Source: Chitinophagaceae bacterium
GTDB taxonomy: Bacteria > Bacteroidota > Bacteroidia > Chitinophagales > Chitinophagaceae
Assembly: GCA_947454155.1 (NCBI GenBank)
Contig: CANGIT010000012.1
Span: forward strand, 1-64,000
Length of the DNA stretch: 64,000 nucleotides
Reading direction: 5' to 3'
Part shown: positions 49,263 to 58,305 of the stretch, piece by piece
Layout: each line of letters opens with the position of its first letter
Numbering within the stretch: the stretch's first letter is position 1
Program-made: the position numbers and the translations under genes
The notes under the pieces: model-generated
What the model was told of the DNA's origin: nothing
Seen by the model: the letters and a program-made list of their open reading frames with translations, nothing else
Database searches by the model: none

Positions 49263-51983
49263 ATGCACAGGAAATTGCTGGCTTTTTTCATTTTGACCTT
49301 GATCTCGGGCACTGCTGCAATGGCACAGCACGATACAATTCCTGTTTCGGTCAACCCTGCCTTGCAGGAAATTTTCAATGGCAAATATCCCAAATCCTAT
49401 ACCATCGCCGGCATTTCTGTTACCGGAGCCAAAGCATTTGATGCCAACCTGATTGCTTCCATTTCGGGTCTTGCCATCGGCGATAAAGTTCAGTTGCCGG
49501 GTTCGGATGCTTTTGGTAAAGCCATTGCCAAACTTTGGCGCCAGAACCTGATATCCAAAGCCGATATCACCATCTCCAAACTGGAGGATAATAATATTTA
49601 CATCGATATTGAAATTGTTGAACGTCCCCGCTTGGTTGACTTCAGTTTTGTGGGCATCAAAAAAACAGAGAAGGACGATCTTGAACCCAAACTTTCCCTG
49701 GCAAAAGACAGAGTGCTTACCGAAAACATGAAACTCAGCGCAGTGGAAGCCATTCGTAAATTTTTCTTTGAAAAAGGCTATCGCAATGCGGATATCAGAA
49801 TGGAAGAGTCTGTCATTAGTGGTTTAAGCAATGGCGTGTCGCTTACTTTCTACATCAACAAGGGAACCAAGGTAAGGATCAACTCCATCAATTTTACCGG
49901 CAATGAACAAGCCTCCGACACGAAGCTGAAAAAACAGATGAAAGGAACCAAGGAGATGCTCAGATTTACTTTCTTTCCCGACAAAGCAGCCAATCCTTAT
50001 GGTGATTCCAGCAAAGGCTATACTTTTCAACAGTACATGCACGACAGAGGCTATTTCTTTCCCACTAAAACCGCTGAGATTCTGGATCCTTATTTCCGCT
50101 TGAAATTCGGAGGCTCCAAATTCAACGAATCGAAATATGCTGATGATAAGGACAAAGTGCTGGAATATTACAATGGACAAGGACTGAGAGACGCCGCCAT
50201 CGTGGCCGATACACAGATTGTGAATGCCAAAGGCAACCTCGATATTGATATCAAAGTTTCGGAAGGCCGCAGGTATTATTTTGGCGATATCACCTGGAAA
50301 GGAAACACCAAATATTCCGATTCCATCCTCACCGTATTGCTGGGCATTCAAAAAGGAGATGTTTATAACCTGGAATTGCTCAATAAAAAACTGGGTAAGC
50401 AAATGACGGCTGAAGGCGGAGACATCAGCAGTCTTTATCAGGATGATGGATATCTGTTCTTTCATATCGACCCGATTGAAACCGCTGTATACAACGATAC
50501 CATTGACTTCGAAATCCGATTGGCGGAAGGACCTCAGGCTACTTATGGAAAAATAACGGTAACGGGTAACGATAAAACAAAAGACTACGTGGTGCTCAGA
50601 GAAATGCGTACCATCCCCGGTCAAAAATTCAGCCGTTCCGACATCATCCGTACGCAACGTGAGTTGTCGCAGTTGGGATTTTTCAATCCCGAAAAAATCA
50701 ATCCCAACATCACGCCCAATGCCGATAACGGAACGGTGGACATCAATTGGGAAGTGGAAGAAAAATCATCCGATCAGTTAGAGCTCTCTGCTGGTTTTGG
50801 TGGCGGTATTGGTCTTACCGGTACACTGGGTGTTACCTTCAATAACTTCTCTATCAAAAACATCACCAGCAAATCCACCTGGGATCCCTTACCCTCTGGC
50901 GATGGACAAAAACTCAGCATCAGGGCGCAATCCAATGGCAGAGCCTATCGTTCTTACAATTTCTCTTTTACAGAACCCTGGTTGGGTGGTAAGAAAAGAA
51001 ATTCATTTTCTGTCAATTACTACAATACCAAATTTTCAAATGCGATCGATGCCTATGGCAGCTATTGCAAAACCTGTGGTGACACATCCTATGTAAAAAC
51101 CGTAGGAGTGGGGGTTTCATTGGGTAAGCAACTCAAGTGGCCGGATGACTATTTCAATTTGATTTACGCCCTCAACTTCCAACAGTACAAGCTGAAAAAC
51201 TATCCTCAGATTTTCAAAGGATTCAGCAATGGTACCTCCACCAACATTAGCCTGAAACTTACGCTAATCAGAAGTTCGGCCGGACCTAACCCAATTTTCC
51301 CCACCAGCGGTTCCAATTTCTCGTTGAGTGGTCAGTTTACATTACCTTATTCTTTATTGGGCATCAGTTCCAATACGGCCAATAAATACGAGCTTCCCGA
51401 ATTTCACAAATGGCGTTTTACCGGTGAATGGTTTACACCCATCGGTACCGCCCGAGGCGCCGACAAAAACAAGCAGTTCATTCTTCGTGTGGCCGCTAAA
51501 TATGGCTTTATCGGTAGGTACAATAAAAATCTTGAAGTGTCGCCTTTCGAACGCTTTCAGGTGGGTGATGCAGGCTTGAGCAACACATACGCCTTATTGG
51601 GTTACGATATCATTGCACACAGAGGCTATCCTGTATACAGCAACTCCGATCCTAAAATCAATCCCGATGGAGTAACACCTTCGCAGTACTTCACGATTTT
51701 CAACAAGTATACCGCAGAGTTGCGTTATCCTTTCAGCACCAGCGCCAGCAGTACCATTTATGGTTTGGCCTTCTTTGAAGCCGCCAATGGCTGGTACAGC
51801 TTTAAAGAATACAATCCTTTTAAATTGAGAAGATCGGTAGGGGTGGGTATGCGCTTCTTCTTGCCTATGTTTGGTTTGTTAGGTTTCGATTATGGTGTGG
51901 GACTCGACAGGTTCAACAGCACATCTACCGGCATCAAGGGAGCGGCCAAATTTACCTTTATGCTGGGTCAGGAAGCCGAATAA
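49263..51983 (+). CDS. bamA: Outer membrane protein assembly factor BamA
   Basis: Product of 906 residues from ATG 49263; an ATG at 49230 is open, but the second start gives a normal signal peptide (LLAFFILTLISG core, cleaved after MAQ). Five POTRA domains span about residues 35-440 (YTIAGISVTGAKAFDANLIASISGL; IRINSINFTGNEQASDTKL-like; YGKITVTGNDKTKDYVVLREM), followed by a 16-strand barrel with the conserved GFGGGIGLTG region and a terminal AAKFTFMLGQEAE. Core of the BAM machine that inserts barrels. Longer than E. coli BamA (810), as usual in this phylum. Confidence 0.95.
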   Translation: MHRKLLAFFILTLISGTAAMAQHDTIPVSVNPALQEIFNGKYPKSYTIAGISVTGAKAFDANLIASISGLAIGDKVQLPGSDAFGKAIAKLWRQNLISKADITISKLEDNNIYIDIEIVERPRLVDFSFVGIKKTEKDDLEPKLSLAKDRVLTENMKLSAVEAIRKFFFEKGYRNADIRMEESVISGLSNGVSLTFYINKGTKVRINSINFTGNEQASDTKLKKQMKGTKEMLRFTFFPDKAANPYGDSSKGYTFQQYMHDRGYFFPTKTAEILDPYFRLKFGGSKFNESKYADDKDKVLEYYNGQGLRDAAIVADTQIVNAKGNLDIDIKVSEGRRYYFGDITWKGNTKYSDSILTVLLGIQKGDVYNLELLNKKLGKQMTAEGGDISSLYQDDGYLFFHIDPIETAVYNDTIDFEIRLAEGPQATYGKITVTGNDKTKDYVVLREMRTIPGQKFSRSDIIRTQRELSQLGFFNPEKINPNITPNADNGTVDINWEVEEKSSDQLELSAGFGGGIGLTGTLGVTFNNFSIKNITSKSTWDPLPSGDGQKLSIRAQSNGRAYRSYNFSFTEPWLGGKKRNSFSVNYYNTKFSNAIDAYGSYCKTCGDTSYVKTVGVGVSLGKQLKWPDDYFNLIYALNFQQYKLKNYPQIFKGFSNGTSTNISLKLTLIRSSAGPNPIFPTSGSNFSLSGQFTLPYSLLGISSNTANKYELPEFHKWRFTGEWFTPIGTARGADKNKQFILRVAAKYGFIGRYNKNLEVSPFERFQVGDAGLSNTYALLGYDIIAHRGYPVYSNSDPKINPDGVTPSQYFTIFNKYTAELRYPFSTSASSTIYGLAFFEAANGWYSFKEYNPFKLRRSVGVGMRFFLPMFGLLGFDYGVGLDRFNSTSTGIKGAAKFTFMLGQEAE

Positions 51984-52019
51984 TTAATTTCTATATCTTT
52001 ATTCCTAAAGCAGTTCAGT

Positions 52020-52532
52020 ATGAAAAAGTTCATCGCATCTTGTATAGCCATTGTGTTGTTTTCAGTTGCCGCTTTTGCGCAACGCTACGCCGTTATAGAC
52101 TCCAAGTATATTTTGGACAAGATGCCGGAATACAAAGACGCACAGAAAAAGCTCGACCAGTTCAGTGAATTATGGCAGCAAGAGATTGAACAAAAGCAAA
52201 CAGCCATGGATAAAATGGTGAAAGATTTTGAAGCCGAGCAAGTGTTGCTGCCCGACAATCTTAAAAAGAAAAGAGAAGATGAGATTTACAACAAAGAAAA
52301 AGAATTGAGAGATTTGCAGCGCAAGCGTTTTGGGTTTGAAGGTGATCTTTTCAAAAAAAGACAAGAGCTAATCAAGCCGGTACAGGATAAAGTTTATAAT
52401 GCCGTGCAGGTGATGGCGGTTCAAAAACAATATGATTTCATCCTCGACAAAAGTGAAGGAATTACCATTATCTTTGCCGACCCCAAATTGGATAAAAGTG
52501 ATGAGATTTTGAAAAGCATGGGGATCAACTAA
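52020..52532 (+). CDS. OmpH/Skp family periplasmic chaperone (first copy)
   Basis: Product of 170 residues. Signal peptide (cleaved after AAFAQ), then YAVIDSKYILDKMPEYKDAQKKLDQ, long charged coiled-coil helices (about 45-130) and a closing strand (YDFILDKSEGITIIFADPKLDKSDEIL). Skp-type trimers hold unfolded outer-membrane proteins on their way to BamA, encoded 36 bases upstream. The second copy is next. Confidence 0.93.
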   Translation: MKKFIASCIAIVLFSVAAFAQRYAVIDSKYILDKMPEYKDAQKKLDQFSELWQQEIEQKQTAMDKMVKDFEAEQVLLPDNLKKKREDEIYNKEKELRDLQRKRFGFEGDLFKKRQELIKPVQDKVYNAVQVMAVQKQYDFILDKSEGITIIFADPKLDKSDEILKSMGIN

Positions 52533-52611
52533 TTCGGTCATCCATCCCGAAACACAACAAAAAAAGTTAACAAACGACTCTTTGCAGTCAAATATCTAAA
52601 ATCAAACAGTA

Positions 52612-53160
52612 ATGAAAAAACTCGTATTCGCAGCGATCATCTCTTTATCACTTTTAGGATCCAATGCACAGGCACAACAGAAGCTCGGTCACATCAATAT
52701 GGAAGATCTTATTGGAGCCATGCCTGAATATCAAACCGCCATGAAGGAAATGCAGGAATTGCAAGCTTCTCTGGAAAAGCAAGGTCAGGAATTGAATGAT
52801 GAGGCAGAACAAAAACAAGAGCAGTTTCTCAAAGATTCTTCTACCTACTCTGCTGCCATGAAAGAAATCAAGCGTGAAGAGCTGTTGAAATTGATCCAAC
52901 GTTTGAACAACTATTCCAACGAAGCCCAGGATAAAATCAAACAAGTCAATCAACAAAAAATGGCACCTATCTATCAGAAAGCCATTGAAAGTTTGAAAGC
53001 TGTGGCCAAAGAAGGCAATTATGCCTATGTGATGGATTCCAATTCATTGTTGGTATCTCCGCCTTCAGAAGATCTTTTAGCCTTGGTAAAGAAAAAAATG
53101 GGTATCAAAGATGCGCCTGCCGCACCTGCTGCCGGTACTCCAGCCACCAAAAAACCTTAA
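52612..53160 (+). CDS. OmpH/Skp family periplasmic chaperone (second copy)
   Basis: Product of 182 residues. Signal peptide (cleaved near NAQA), then KLGHINMEDLIGAMPEYQTAMKEMQELQASLEKQGQEL, a coiled coil, and a strand (YAYVMDSNSLLVSPPSEDLLALVKKKMG), ending in an Ala/Pro-rich tail. Same fold as the preceding copy but clearly diverged, so the duplication is old, and both are typical of bacteroidetes. Terminator at 53180. Confidence 0.93.
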   Translation: MKKLVFAAIISLSLLGSNAQAQQKLGHINMEDLIGAMPEYQTAMKEMQELQASLEKQGQELNDEAEQKQEQFLKDSSTYSAAMKEIKREELLKLIQRLNNYSNEAQDKIKQVNQQKMAPIYQKAIESLKAVAKEGNYAYVMDSNSLLVSPPSEDLLALVKKKMGIKDAPAAPAAGTPATKKP

Positions 53161-53179
53161 TCAGGTCAATATAATTATT

Positions 53180-53207
53180 AAAGCCACCTCAATTTCGGGG
53201 TGGCTTT
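53180..53207 (+). terminator. Terminator of the bamA-ompH operon
   Basis: AAAGCCACC (53180-53188) pairs with GGTGGCTTT (53199-53207). A TATTTTTG directly after it (53210-53217) can serve as the -7 element of murI, 5 bases before its ATG. Confidence 0.8.
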
Positions 53208-53221
53208 GTTATTTTTGAAAC

Positions 53222-54049
53222 ATGAAGCAAAAGCCAATCGGCGTATTCGACAGCGGTTATGGAGGGTTAACCATCTTGAGGGAACTGGTGAAAACCTTGC
53301 CTGAGTACGACTACTTGTATTTGGGCGATAACGCGCGTGCACCCTATGGCAATAAGAGTTTTGAAACAGTTTATCATTATACGCTGGATGCGGTGCGTTG
53401 GTTTTTCGATCAGGGTTGTGAGCTGGTGATTCTGGCCTGCAACACCGCATCTGCAAAGGCATTGCGCAGCATTCAGCAAAACGACTTGCCGCTCATCGAT
53501 GCCGGTAAACGGGTGCTGGGCGTTATCCGTCCCACATCCGAAGTGATCGGCAACTTCAGCAGCAGTGGCCATGTGGGAGTTTTAGGTACTTCGGGCACCG
53601 TGAATTCGCAATCATACCTCATTGAGATAGAAAAGTTTTTTCCGCAGGTGAAGGTGGTGCAAGAAGCTTGTCCCGAGTGGGTGACATTAGTAGAAAGCAA
53701 TCAGTGCGATTCACCGGAGGCCAATAGCAGTGTGCAAGCGCATATCTCCCATATCCTGCAACAAGACCCTTCCATCGACACTCTTTTGCTGGCCTGTACG
53801 CATTACCCTTTGCTGATCCATACCATCAGCAAGCACATACCGGCTCATGTTTCCGTTATCGCACAGGGAGAAATCATAGCGAAAAGTTTGAAAACGTATT
53901 TAGAAAGGCATCCGGAATTGGCATTGCAATGCACACGCAATAACCAAAGAAAATTTTATACTACCGGCGACATCACCGATTTCAATGCCCATGCCAGTCA
54001 GTTTTTTGGGGAAGTCATCTGTGCCGACAGTACCAGGCTAAGCCTTTAA
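53222..54049 (+). CDS. murI: Glutamate racemase
   Basis: Product of 275 residues. Start motif IGVFDSGYGGLTILREL, catalytic cysteines in LACNTASAKALR and LLACTHYPLL, and DNARAPYG. Converts L- to D-glutamate for peptidoglycan in the cytoplasm. Normal length. It has its own probable near-leaderless promoter behind the terminator of the chaperone genes. Confidence 0.96.
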   Translation: MKQKPIGVFDSGYGGLTILRELVKTLPEYDYLYLGDNARAPYGNKSFETVYHYTLDAVRWFFDQGCELVILACNTASAKALRSIQQNDLPLIDAGKRVLGVIRPTSEVIGNFSSSGHVGVLGTSGTVNSQSYLIEIEKFFPQVKVVQEACPEWVTLVESNQCDSPEANSSVQAHISHILQQDPSIDTLLLACTHYPLLIHTISKHIPAHVSVIAQGEIIAKSLKTYLERHPELALQCTRNNQRKFYTTGDITDFNAHASQFFGEVICADSTRLSL

Positions 54050-54126
54050 AAGTAGCATTTGACAGCTATATGGTCCTTTTGATGGAAATTCTTTTAAAAT
54101 GACTTTCAATTTTTATTCAAAAACCC

Positions 54127-54134
54127 TACCTTTG
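54127..54134 (+). promoter_or_regulatory. Promoter -7 element of rpmH-rnpA-yidD
   Basis: TACCTTTG fits TAnnTTTG; TTTC at 54104-54107 lies 19 bp upstream and is a weak -33 match. The leader of about 80 bases contains a GCCGGGATGG/CCCGGC hairpin (54151-54171). Confidence 0.5.
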
Positions 54135-54216
54135 CCGTCCTTTCACAAGACGCCGGGATGGTGCCCGGCAGACGGAAACAGTAAACAACATTTGTAAAAG
54201 GAAAAAAACTTAAACA

Positions 54217-54384
54217 ATGCCAGGTAAAAAAAGAACGTATCAGCCCCACGCCCGCCGCAGAAAATCTGTACACGGATTCCGTGCACGCATGAAAGATGCC
54301 AACGGTCGTAAAGTATTGGCCAGCCGCAGAGCTAAAGGACGTCATAAACTGACTGTTTCCGACGAGCACGGTTCAAAAAAATAA
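54217..54384 (+). CDS. rpmH: 50S ribosomal protein L34
   Basis: Product of 55 residues: [20 protein letters not shown], then [30 protein letters not shown] core, i.e. the KRTYQPH start and the GRxVLAxRRAKGR end of L34, with a few extra C-terminal residues (ending HGSKK) usual in bacteroidetes. Very basic, no Shine-Dalgarno except a weak AAAAGGAAAA. It precedes rnpA as in nearly all bacteria. Confidence 0.95.
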   Translation: MPGKKRTYQPHARRRKSVHGFRARMKDANGRKVLASRRAKGRHKLTVSDEHGSKK

Positions 54385-54411
54385 ACTGAGTCAGTTTATA
54401 CAATCTTATAT

Positions 54412-54438
54412 AGCCTTTGCGTCAGCAAGGGCTTTTTT
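54412..54438 (+). terminator. Hairpin with T-run between rpmH and rnpA
   Basis: AGCCTTTGC (54412-54420) pairs with GCAAGGGCT (54425-54433, one G-U), followed by a T-run. It would reduce read-through into rnpA, giving more L34 than RnpA. Confidence 0.65.
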
Positions 54439-54489
54439 TATCATCTTCCCTTCAATTGCCAACTGACACGAATTGATTAACTTAAAGTA

Positions 54490-54888
54490 TTGAAACCTGT
54501 TCCGCGATATACATTAGGTAAAACAGAGCGGCTAAAAAGCCGAAAGCTGATTCAGCAGGTATTTGCCCAGGGAAAATCATTTCAGCAATTCCCTTTGAAA
54601 GTGGTGTATCTCAACGCCAATCAAACAGCTGATTTACAGGCTGGGTTTACGGTAAGTAGCCGTAATTTTAAAAAGGCTACCGACCGCAACCGCATCAAAC
54701 GTTTGATGAAGGAAACTTATCGATTGCAGAAAAATCCTCTGGAACAAAAACTGACTTCCACTTCATCTTCGCTGGCTGTGTTTTTCATTTACATCGGTAA
54801 AGAAATTCCGGTTTATGCCGAGCTCTTCGCCTGCATGAAAAAAGCGATCAACAAACTGCTACAATTCCATCATGAAGCTGCTCAATAA
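54490..54888 (+). CDS. rnpA: Ribonuclease P protein component
   Basis: Product of 132 residues, starting at TTG 54490 as there is no ATG before the conserved [25 protein letters not shown] start. The RNA-binding motif [16 protein letters not shown] is intact. It is the protein subunit that helps RNase P RNA mature tRNA 5' ends. It overlaps yidD by 17 bases. The rare start and the hairpin upstream both suggest low expression relative to L34. Confidence 0.94.
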   Translation: MKPVPRYTLGKTERLKSRKLIQQVFAQGKSFQQFPLKVVYLNANQTADLQAGFTVSSRNFKKATDRNRIKRLMKETYRLQKNPLEQKLTSTSSSLAVFFIYIGKEIPVYAELFACMKKAINKLLQFHHEAAQ

Positions 54889-55102
54889 AATATTCTCATT
54901 TCCCTTTATCGTACTGATTAAATTTTATCAATGGGTAATATCACCCATCATCGGGCCCAAGTGCAGGTACACGCCCACTTGCTCTCACTATGGATTGGAG
55001 GCTTTTAAAAAACACGGACCCATCAAAGGTTTATGGCTTACAGTAAAAAGAGTAGGGCGTTGCCACCCCTGGGGTGGACATGGATATGATCCGGTGCCGT
55101 AA
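54872..55102 (+). CDS. yidD: Membrane protein insertion efficiency factor YidD
   Basis: Product of 76 residues. Amphipathic N-terminal helix, then [32 protein letters not shown] and the [15 protein letters not shown] end, all family hallmarks including the three cysteines. It aids membrane protein insertion with YidC at the inner membrane face. It overlaps the rnpA end and is translated with it. Confidence 0.95.
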   Translation: MKLLNKIFSFPFIVLIKFYQWVISPIIGPKCRYTPTCSHYGLEAFKKHGPIKGLWLTVKRVGRCHPWGGHGYDPVP

Positions 55103-55126
55103 AATGGATACATGTTCAATAAGTTG

Positions 55127-55196
55127 AAAAGGTTTCAGAAGTTGGTGTTGACTAAAAAATCATATTTGGATATCAACCCATCCCCTGAAACCTTTT
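55127..55196. repeat. Inverted repeat between yidD and the convergent sod gene
   Basis: AAAAGGTTTCAG (55127-55138) and CTGAAACCTTTT (55185-55196) are perfect 12-bp arms, with weaker pairing inside. Built from the same AAACCT-type units as the other hairpins. May act as a bidirectional terminator. Confidence 0.65.
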
Positions 55197-55218
55197 AAAC
55201 CTTTTAAAATATTGAAAC

Positions 55219-55824
55219 TTAAATGGCTTTCAACATTCTTTCTTCTACTACCGCCCAGTTTACCACATTCCAGAAAGCGGCGAGGTAATCGGCTCTTCTG
55301 TTTTGATATTTGAGGTAATAAGCGTGCTCCCAAACATCGGCGCCCAAAATCGGTGTGCCTTTGGTTTCTGCGATATCCATCAGCGGATTATCCTGATTGG
55401 GAGTAGAGCTGATCTCCAGCTTACCGTCTTTTACGATCAGCCAGGCCCATCCACTGCCGAAGCGGGTCATGCCGGCCTGCGCAAATTTTTCTTTGAAAGC
55501 TTCGAAAGAGCCAAATGCAGCATTGATGGCTTCTGCCAATTGGCCGGTTGGAGTACCTCCGGCATTGGGCGCCATGCTGGCCCAAAAGAAAGTATGGTTC
55601 CAATGACCGCCGCCATTGTTTCTGACTGCTGTGCTGATTTGGCCGGCATGCTTCACCAGCTCTTCAATAGTTTTTCCTTCGTGTTCAGTTCCTGCGATGG
55701 CTTTGTTCAGGTTGTCGACATATGCCTGATGATGTTTGCCGTGATGGATGTGCATGGTTTGCTCATCGATATGCGGCTCCAAAGCGTTGTGCGCATATGG
55801 CAGAGGTGCGAGTGTAAATGACAT
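55219..55824 (-). CDS. Superoxide dismutase, Fe/Mn type
   Basis: Product of 201 residues. Metal ligands are His27 ([17 protein letters not shown]), His77 (GHWNHTFFW), and Asp and His in [28 protein letters not shown]. No signal peptide, so cytoplasmic. Whether Fe or Mn is used cannot be told with certainty. A composite repeat array starts about 50 bases upstream of its start codon, so its promoter must lie in 55825-55874 or within the repeat. Confidence 0.95.
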   Translation of the reverse strand: MSFTLAPLPYAHNALEPHIDEQTMHIHHGKHHQAYVDNLNKAIAGTEHEGKTIEELVKHAGQISTAVRNNGGGHWNHTFFWASMAPNAGGTPTGQLAEAINAAFGSFEAFKEKFAQAGMTRFGSGWAWLIVKDGKLEISSTPNQDNPLMDIAETKGTPILGADVWEHAYYLKYQNRRADYLAAFWNVVNWAVVEERMLKAI

Positions 55825-55874
55825 ATTGGTATGATTTATTAGTGATGAAATTTTGAGTGCGAAGGTACTGGTTT

Positions 55875-56335
55875 CTGGAAACTTGATACCAGATTCTTGA
55901 TACTAGGTTCTAGATTCTTGATACTAGGTTCTAGATTCTTGATACTAGGTTCTAGATTCTTGATACTAGGTTCTAGATTCTTGATACTAGATTCTAGATA
56001 TCCAGCATCCAGCATCCAGCATCCAGTATCCAGCATCCAGTATCCAGCATCCAGTATCCAGCATCCAGTATCCAGCATCCAGCATCCAGCATCCAGCATC
56101 CAGTATCCAGTATCCAGCATCCAGCATCCAGCATCCAGTATCCAGCATCCAGTATCCAGCATCCAGTATCCAGCATCCAGCATCCAGCATCCAGCATCCA
56201 GTATCCAGTATCAAGTTTCCAGCATCCAGTATCCAGCATCCAGTATCCAGCATCCAGCATCCAGTATCCAGTATCCAGCATCCAGTATCCAGTATCCAGC
56301 ATCCAGTATCCAGCATCCAGTATCCAGCATCCAGC
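55875..56335. repeat. Composite heptamer array: 18 CTNGATN-type units then 48 ATCCAGY units
   Basis: 55875-55999: about 18 heptamers in one orientation, organised as a 21-bp superunit CTTGATA-CTAGGTT-CTAGATT repeated four times. Junction CTAGAT|ATCCAG at 55999/56000. 56000-56335: exactly 48 heptamers ATCCAGY in the other orientation with no register slip; variants include ATCAAGT and TTCCAGC (56210-56223). The last unit directly abuts the tadA stop codon (56336). Long open frames on both strands here arise because a 7-bp unit without stops is open in every frame. Confidence 0.96.
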
Positions 56336-56782
56336 TCACCTCAGTTTCTTGAAAAACGTTTTCATCAGCAACGCACATTCTTCTTCCATTACCCCGCCGA
56401 TGATTTCAGATTTGGGATGAAAGGGATTGTTGGTGCCGGTGCTTTTTCTGTAGCTGTTTTTTTCGTCGTAGGCCCCAAAAACGATACGCCCTATTTTACT
56501 CCAGTAAAGCGCACCGCTGCACATCAAACAAGGCTCAACCGTAACGTACAAAGTGGCCTCGGGCAGGTATTTGCTCCCCAGATAGCTGAAGGCAGTGGTT
56601 AATGCCAGCACCTCGGCATGTGCGGTACTGTCATTCAGCAACTCCACTTGATTATGCCCGCGGGCAATGATTTTGTCCTGCATCACTACAACGGCACCGA
56701 TGGGCACTTCCTCTTTGTCGAATGCCTTCTGTGCTTCAGCCAGCGCCAGCTTCATGTAATGTTCGTCGGAAAAATTCATCAT
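56336..56782 (-). CDS. tadA: tRNA-specific adenosine deaminase (TadA-like nucleoside deaminase)
   Basis: Product of 148 residues. Zinc site HAEVLA (His and catalytic Glu) and PCLMCSGA (two Cys), with EEVPIGAVVV upstream. TadA makes inosine at the wobble position of tRNA-Arg(ACG); the length and VEPCxMCxGA form favour TadA over guanine deaminase. Its stop codon touches the last heptamer of the repeat array. Confidence 0.9.
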   Translation of the reverse strand: MMNFSDEHYMKLALAEAQKAFDKEEVPIGAVVVMQDKIIARGHNQVELLNDSTAHAEVLALTTAFSYLGSKYLPEATLYVTVEPCLMCSGALYWSKIGRIVFGAYDEKNSYRKSTGTNNPFHPKSEIIGGVMEEECALLMKTFFKKLR

Positions 56783-56798
56783 GACCCAGGATTGTGTT

Positions 56799-56880
56799 TA
56801 TGAGGTTTAATGGGTTTAATTGTTTAAAAAGGTTGGGCTGAGGCTTAATCAATTGAATACCTTCAAACTTAGAAACCTTT
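56799..56880. repeat. Degenerate inverted repeat of AAACCT-type units
   Basis: Left part TGAGGTTTAATGGGTTTAAT (56801-56820), right part with CCTTCAAAC and GAAACCTTTTGAAC (56868-56885). Lies between divergent tadA and the aldehyde dehydrogenase; weakest member of the family. Confidence 0.4.
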
Positions 56881-56927
56881 TGAACTTGTTCTGTGAAACA
56901 GCACCTAACTTTACCAAAAATACGGAT

Positions 56928-58301
56928 ATGGATTTGCTTTCTTCTTTAACCGCCATGCGAAATTATTATGATACTGGTGTTACGCAATCAGCTGTGTTCC
57001 GCAAGCAGCAATTGCAGAAGCTTCGGTCAGTGGTGATGCAGTATGAAAATGATATTTATCAGGCGCTTCATCAGGATCTGAAAAAAAACAAAGAGGAATG
57101 CTGGTTGACGGAGAATGGCATCTTGTTGCATGAGATCAATCATGCACTGAAGCATATAGACAGCTGGATGAAACCGAAAAAAGTGAAAACTAACCTGCTG
57201 AATCTGCCTTCTCAAAGCTATATCTTCAAAGAACCTCTTGGCGTGGTACTGATTATCAGTCCCTGGAATTATCCATTGCAATTGTTGCTGAATCCGCTGG
57301 TGGGCGCCATTGCCGCAGGCAATTGTGCTGTACTCAAATCTTCGGAATATGCACCCGCCACCAGTGAATTGATGAAGAAAATGATCACGGAAACCTTCGA
57401 CAGCCGCTATGTGCTTTTCACGGAAGGTGATGGTGCCGTTATCGTCCCAGAAATGATGAATCATTTCGTCTTTGATCATGTATTGTTCACCGGTAGTATT
57501 GCTGTGGGCAAAGCTGTTTACCAACTAGCTGCAAAAAATCTGGTGCCGGTCACTTTGGAATTAGGCGGCAAAAGTCCCTGTGTGGTGGAAGCCGATGCGG
57601 ATATTGATGTGGCTGCGCGGAGAATTGTGATGACAAAGTTTTCCAATTGCGGACAAATTTGCATCGCCCCGGATTATCTGCTGGTGCACGAATCCGTGAA
57701 AGAAAAACTGGTAAAGGCCTTGATTTCCACCATCAACAAATTTTATAATGAAGATCCTTCCGCAGTGGAACATTATGGCAAAATCATCAATGGAAAACAA
57801 TTTGACAGAATCATCGGTTACCTGCAACAAGGCCGCATCTTACATGGGGGCATCCACGATAAATCAAAGTTGTTCATCGCGCCTACTCTATTGGACAATG
57901 TTGATGTGGATAGCGCTGTGATGCAGGAAGAAATTTTTGGTCCCGTATTGCCCATCATCAGTTTCAAAGAAAAAGAAGAAGCTTTGACCCTCATCGCCCG
58001 GCACAAGAATCCGCTTGCCTTTTATGTGTTCACCAGAAGCAAATCCAAAGAAAATACCTGGCTGAAAGAAGTGGCTTTTGGTGGCGGATGCGTCAACAAT
58101 ACCGGTATGCAATTTATGAACCATGATCTTCCATTTGGGGGCAGAGGCTTTAGCGGAACAGGCCGGTATCACGGCAAGTACAGTTTTGATACTTTCAGCC
58201 ATGAAAAATCCGTTTTAAAAACACCTAACTGGTTTGATCCTTCCATGAAGTATCCACCGATGAAAGGGAAGCTCAACCTGCTTAAAAAAATATTCGGGTA
58301 G
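56928..58301 (+). CDS. Aldehyde dehydrogenase, class 3-like
   Basis: Product of 457 residues from ATG 56928 (the frame is open from 56820, but the extra 36 residues run through the repeat and match no family start). Motifs: PWNYPLQLLLNPLVGAIAAGN, catalytic Glu in LELGGKSPCVV, catalytic Cys in FSNCGQICIAPDY, and EEIFGPVLPI. Oxidises aldehydes, probably fatty or aromatic, with NAD(P). A glutathione peroxidase gene follows after 4 bases, so the two may form an oxidative/lipid-peroxide damage unit. Confidence 0.93.
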   Translation: MDLLSSLTAMRNYYDTGVTQSAVFRKQQLQKLRSVVMQYENDIYQALHQDLKKNKEECWLTENGILLHEINHALKHIDSWMKPKKVKTNLLNLPSQSYIFKEPLGVVLIISPWNYPLQLLLNPLVGAIAAGNCAVLKSSEYAPATSELMKKMITETFDSRYVLFTEGDGAVIVPEMMNHFVFDHVLFTGSIAVGKAVYQLAAKNLVPVTLELGGKSPCVVEADADIDVAARRIVMTKFSNCGQICIAPDYLLVHESVKEKLVKALISTINKFYNEDPSAVEHYGKIINGKQFDRIIGYLQQGRILHGGIHDKSKLFIAPTLLDNVDVDSAVMQEEIFGPVLPIISFKEKEEALTLIARHKNPLAFYVFTRSKSKENTWLKEVAFGGGCVNNTGMQFMNHDLPFGGRGFSGTGRYHGKYSFDTFSHEKSVLKTPNWFDPSMKYPPMKGKLNLLKKIFG

Positions 58302-58305
58302 ACCG

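Noticed and set aside
49824..50657. 277-codon frame antisense to bamA, and similar antisense frames at 14325-15020 and 4035-4634
   Set aside because: Mirror frames of strongly coding genes with no independent signals.
55897..56352. Long open frames on both strands across the heptamer array, coding SSIQHPA- or MLDAGYW-type repeats
   Set aside because: A 7-bp unit without stop codons is open in all frames of one strand and several of the other; no start signals or homologues are expected. The same holds at 31429-31860 and 42603-43098.
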